This document shows positions 62,400 through 64,000 of a DNA stretch of 64,000 bases, one piece after another. Position numbers and translations under genes: made by a program. A model generated the notes under the pieces. That model worked only from the letters and a program-made list of their open reading frames with translations. It was not told the DNA's origin and searched no databases. The stretch's first letter is position 1, and each line of letters begins with the position of its first letter. Location of the stretch: the NCBI RefSeq assembly GCF_000686945.1, contig NZ_JMME01000002.1:62001-126000 (forward strand), written 5' to 3'. This stretch comes from Selenomonas sp. AE3005 (GTDB taxonomy: Bacteria; Bacillota; Negativicutes; Selenomonadales; Selenomonadaceae).

Positions 62400-63551
62400 C
62401 TATGGAATTGCCGTATACAGGTGTTGTGTCAGTATTCCGCCGTAGGTCATATAGAAATGATAGTAGAGCAGCAGCAGTATCAGTACGGCGAGGTTGCTGG
62501 CGGTGAAGGTCAGCAGGTAGTAGCCGGGTTTGCTGAAACGTGTTTGCAGGTAGGCTTTGAAGGAAATGACACTGGCCATGGAGGCGATGATGGTGCCGAG
62601 GCCGCCGATGTTTACGCCGAGCAATAGCGGCGTGTAAGCGGTGGTGTAGTTGGCCAGCAGGACGGTGGCCGGTACGTTGCTGAGCAGCTGGCTTAAAAGA
62701 AGTGATACCCAAAACTCGTGGCCGCTGAGCATTTTTGCCGGCCAGCTTTGGAAAAACTCGATGTGGCTGAGATTGCCGACGCCGATGAACAGCAGGGCAA
62801 AGAGCAGCAGTAGTTTATAGTCGGCCTCCTTGTATAAACGGTGGTTAAGCAGGGCAATGGCTGGAATTACGATAATGGCCAGCAGGGTGAAGTCAAGGAG
62901 ATGTACCACATGAAGAAGGCAGAGGCCAAAGAGCAGCAGCAAAGGGAGGATTTTTCTCCATGGCAGGGTGGTGCCTGGCTGCTGTGGCAGGGTGACATCG
63001 CAATCGGGGAGGCTGAAGGCAGCCAGATAAATGGCAGCACCGCTTATAAGCACAATGGGGGCGGTGATGGCAAGAAATTCTGATGGTTCAAGGCCGTAGT
63101 GGGAATAGATGAACAGGTTTTGCGGATTGCCGATGGGAGTCAGCATACTGCCGAGGTTGGCCGCGATAGTCTGCCAGCAGACAGTGGGGACGATGAGGCG
63201 TATTCGCCGGGCCTCGGTAAAGACCATAATGGCCAGGGGGACAAAGATAATCAGGGCGACGTCATTGGTGATGAACATGGAGCTGAAATAGCAGCTGAAG
63301 ATAAAAAATCTTCCCAAGGGACGGCCGGAGGCGCTGCCATGAAACACCTGCTGAAAGATGGCAGCAAAAAAGCCGCTGAGTCTGAGGCCGGCCACAATGC
63401 ACATAAGAAAGAGCAGTAGGCCCAGCAGGGGCAGGTTGATGCGCGGTATGATTTCATTTAAGCCGGGAGGCGCGATTAGGCTCGTGACCATCGCCAGTAA
63501 CAAGGCTGCGGTCAGGTCAGGATTCTGGCGCAGCTTTTGGTATATATACAT
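62400..63551 (-). CDS. SLC13/ArsB-type ion transporter
   Basis: 383 residues, about ten membrane helices. The family-typical segments are the entry hairpin NDVALIIFVPLAI, the GSMLTPIGNPQNLFIY motif and a second NVPATVLLANYT hairpin. This is the ion-transporter superfamily layout of ArsB/CitM/NadC-like carriers. Transport of arsenite, a dicarboxylate or another anion cannot be told from sequence. AAAGGAG lies 7 bases before ATG. A broken duplicate lies beyond the toxin pair at 61053. Confidence 0.85.
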   Translation of the reverse strand: MYIYQKLRQNPDLTAALLLAMVTSLIAPPGLNEIIPRINLPLLGLLLFLMCIVAGLRLSGFFAAIFQQVFHGSASGRPLGRFFIFSCYFSSMFITNDVALIIFVPLAIMVFTEARRIRLIVPTVCWQTIAANLGSMLTPIGNPQNLFIYSHYGLEPSEFLAITAPIVLISGAAIYLAAFSLPDCDVTLPQQPGTTLPWRKILPLLLLFGLCLLHVVHLLDFTLLAIIVIPAIALLNHRLYKEADYKLLLLFALLFIGVGNLSHIEFFQSWPAKMLSGHEFWVSLLLSQLLSNVPATVLLANYTTAYTPLLLGVNIGGLGTIIASMASVISFKAYLQTRFSKPGYYLLTFTASNLAVLILLLLYYHFYMTYGGILTQHLYTAIP

Positions 63552-63673
63552 AGGTAAACTCCTTTGTCGTTTCTAATCAAAGACAAAGTATAACATAATT
63601 GGTTGCGTATTCACAGGGGGAATGCTAGAATTTATATATCTTGAAAGACTTAATGAATGGTGGTTAAAAATAC

Positions 63674-64000
63674 ATGCTGACAGCCAGCGTCTTTGTTAAT
63701 ATTCCCGTAAAAAGCATAGCCAAGGCTTATACCTACAGCGTGCCAGCCGAGCTTTCCTATTTGGAGGCAGGCTGGCGTGTTTTTGTGCCTTTTGGCGGGC
63801 GCAAGGTCGAAGGCTTTATTGTGGCGGTGGCGGAAAAATCGCCAGAGGAACTGGGGGATATTAAGTTAAAGCCCATCGAGGCGGCAGTGGACGAAGAGGC
63901 CTGGTTTTCGCCCTTGATGCTGCAGGCGGCCAAATGGCTGGCAGATTTTTACCTGTGTTCGTTTGCGGAAATGATGCGGCTGTTTATGCCGGGGAAAAGC
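63674..64000 (+). CDS. priA: Primosomal protein N' (PriA), N-terminal part (3' end outside window)
   Basis: 109 codons from ATG 63674 to the window end. The N-terminal 3'-DNA-binding domain of PriA is clear: V-N-I-P-V-K-S-I-A-K-A-Y-T-Y-S-V-P, then GWRVFVPFGGRKVEGFIVAV and LMLQAAKWLADFYLC. PriA is the helicase that restarts stalled replication forks. The ribosome binding site is weak. The gene is divergent from the transporter and starts a return to core-genome composition. Confidence 0.93.
   Translation, partial: MLTASVFVNIPVKSIAKAYTYSVPAELSYLEAGWRVFVPFGGRKVEGFIVAVAEKSPEELGDIKLKPIEAAVDEEAWFSPLMLQAAKWLADFYLCSFAEMMRLFMPGKS

Overview
The window reads as chromosomal DNA of a diderm Firmicute of the Negativicutes, most likely Selenomonas or a close relative in Selenomonadaceae. 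This is an inference from gene content: Gram-positive housekeeping sets (rny/ymdB/spoVS, sepF/ylmH/divIVA, CIRCE-controlled htpG, nrdR, rqcH) sit beside a classical outer-membrane autotransporter protease. TTG and GTG starts are common. I saw no rRNA, tRNA, CRISPR array or transposase gene.

Layout. 1-11.3 kb: accessory region of secreted or surface proteins: a NamZ-like tail, a pseudo-esterase, an S8 autotransporter, a Tat-exported FAD oxidoreductase, a serine hydrolase, an alpha/beta hydrolase and a DUF4127 protein, mixed with internally deleted copies of neighbouring genes. 11.4-13.5 kb: a STAS protein followed by a fusion of a degenerate anti-sigma-type ATPase domain to an SDF-type symporter. 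13.5-15.6 kb: htpG with a sigma-A promoter and a perfect CIRCE operator. 15.7-18.7 kb: an AT-rich island with a 43-aa CGGC-ending peptide, a divergent FtsZ/tubulin-like protein, a PflA-like radical SAM enzyme overlapping it by ATGA, a small acidic protein and a DUF6994-like protein. This is my best candidate for an undescribed system.

19-57.4 kb: mostly core genome. It holds AI-2E transporter plus M48 protease; a P-loop kinase; rny-unknown-ymdB-spoVS-PHP; a P-loop/Asp23 fusion; a dead P1B-type ATPase on the other strand; rodZ-like-ygiQ-nrdR-B12/radical SAM; pgeF-yggS-sepF-ylmH; a Tat-exported 5'-nucleotidase; divIVA-lspA-rluD-pyrR; surE-ahcY-mtaD-ftsK-trmL-murB; a beta-CASP hydrolase behind a hairpin that masks its ribosome binding site; a two-component system with a His/Met-rich sensor loop, divergent from a small His/Gly/Trp-rich exported protein; an MFS pump; and rqcH.

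57.4-63.6 kb: a second AT-rich accessory island. It carries a single-chain MNT-HEPN module with an internal ribosome binding site, a possible small RNA, two paralogous exported proteins, the DUF1659-DUF2922-YvrJ trio, a zeta-type toxin with its partner, and an ion transporter with a decayed duplicate. The window ends inside priA.

The core genes fall into recognisable units: RNA turnover and signalling (rny, ymdB), division site and septal growth (sepF, divIVA, ftsK, murB, rodZ-like), S-adenosylhomocysteine recycling (ahcY, mtaD) and nucleotide salvage (pyrR, PRTase, surE, 5'-nucleotidase, pgeF). In three places an intact gene and an internally deleted partial copy of it flank a small gene group, which suggests repeated local duplication and decay.
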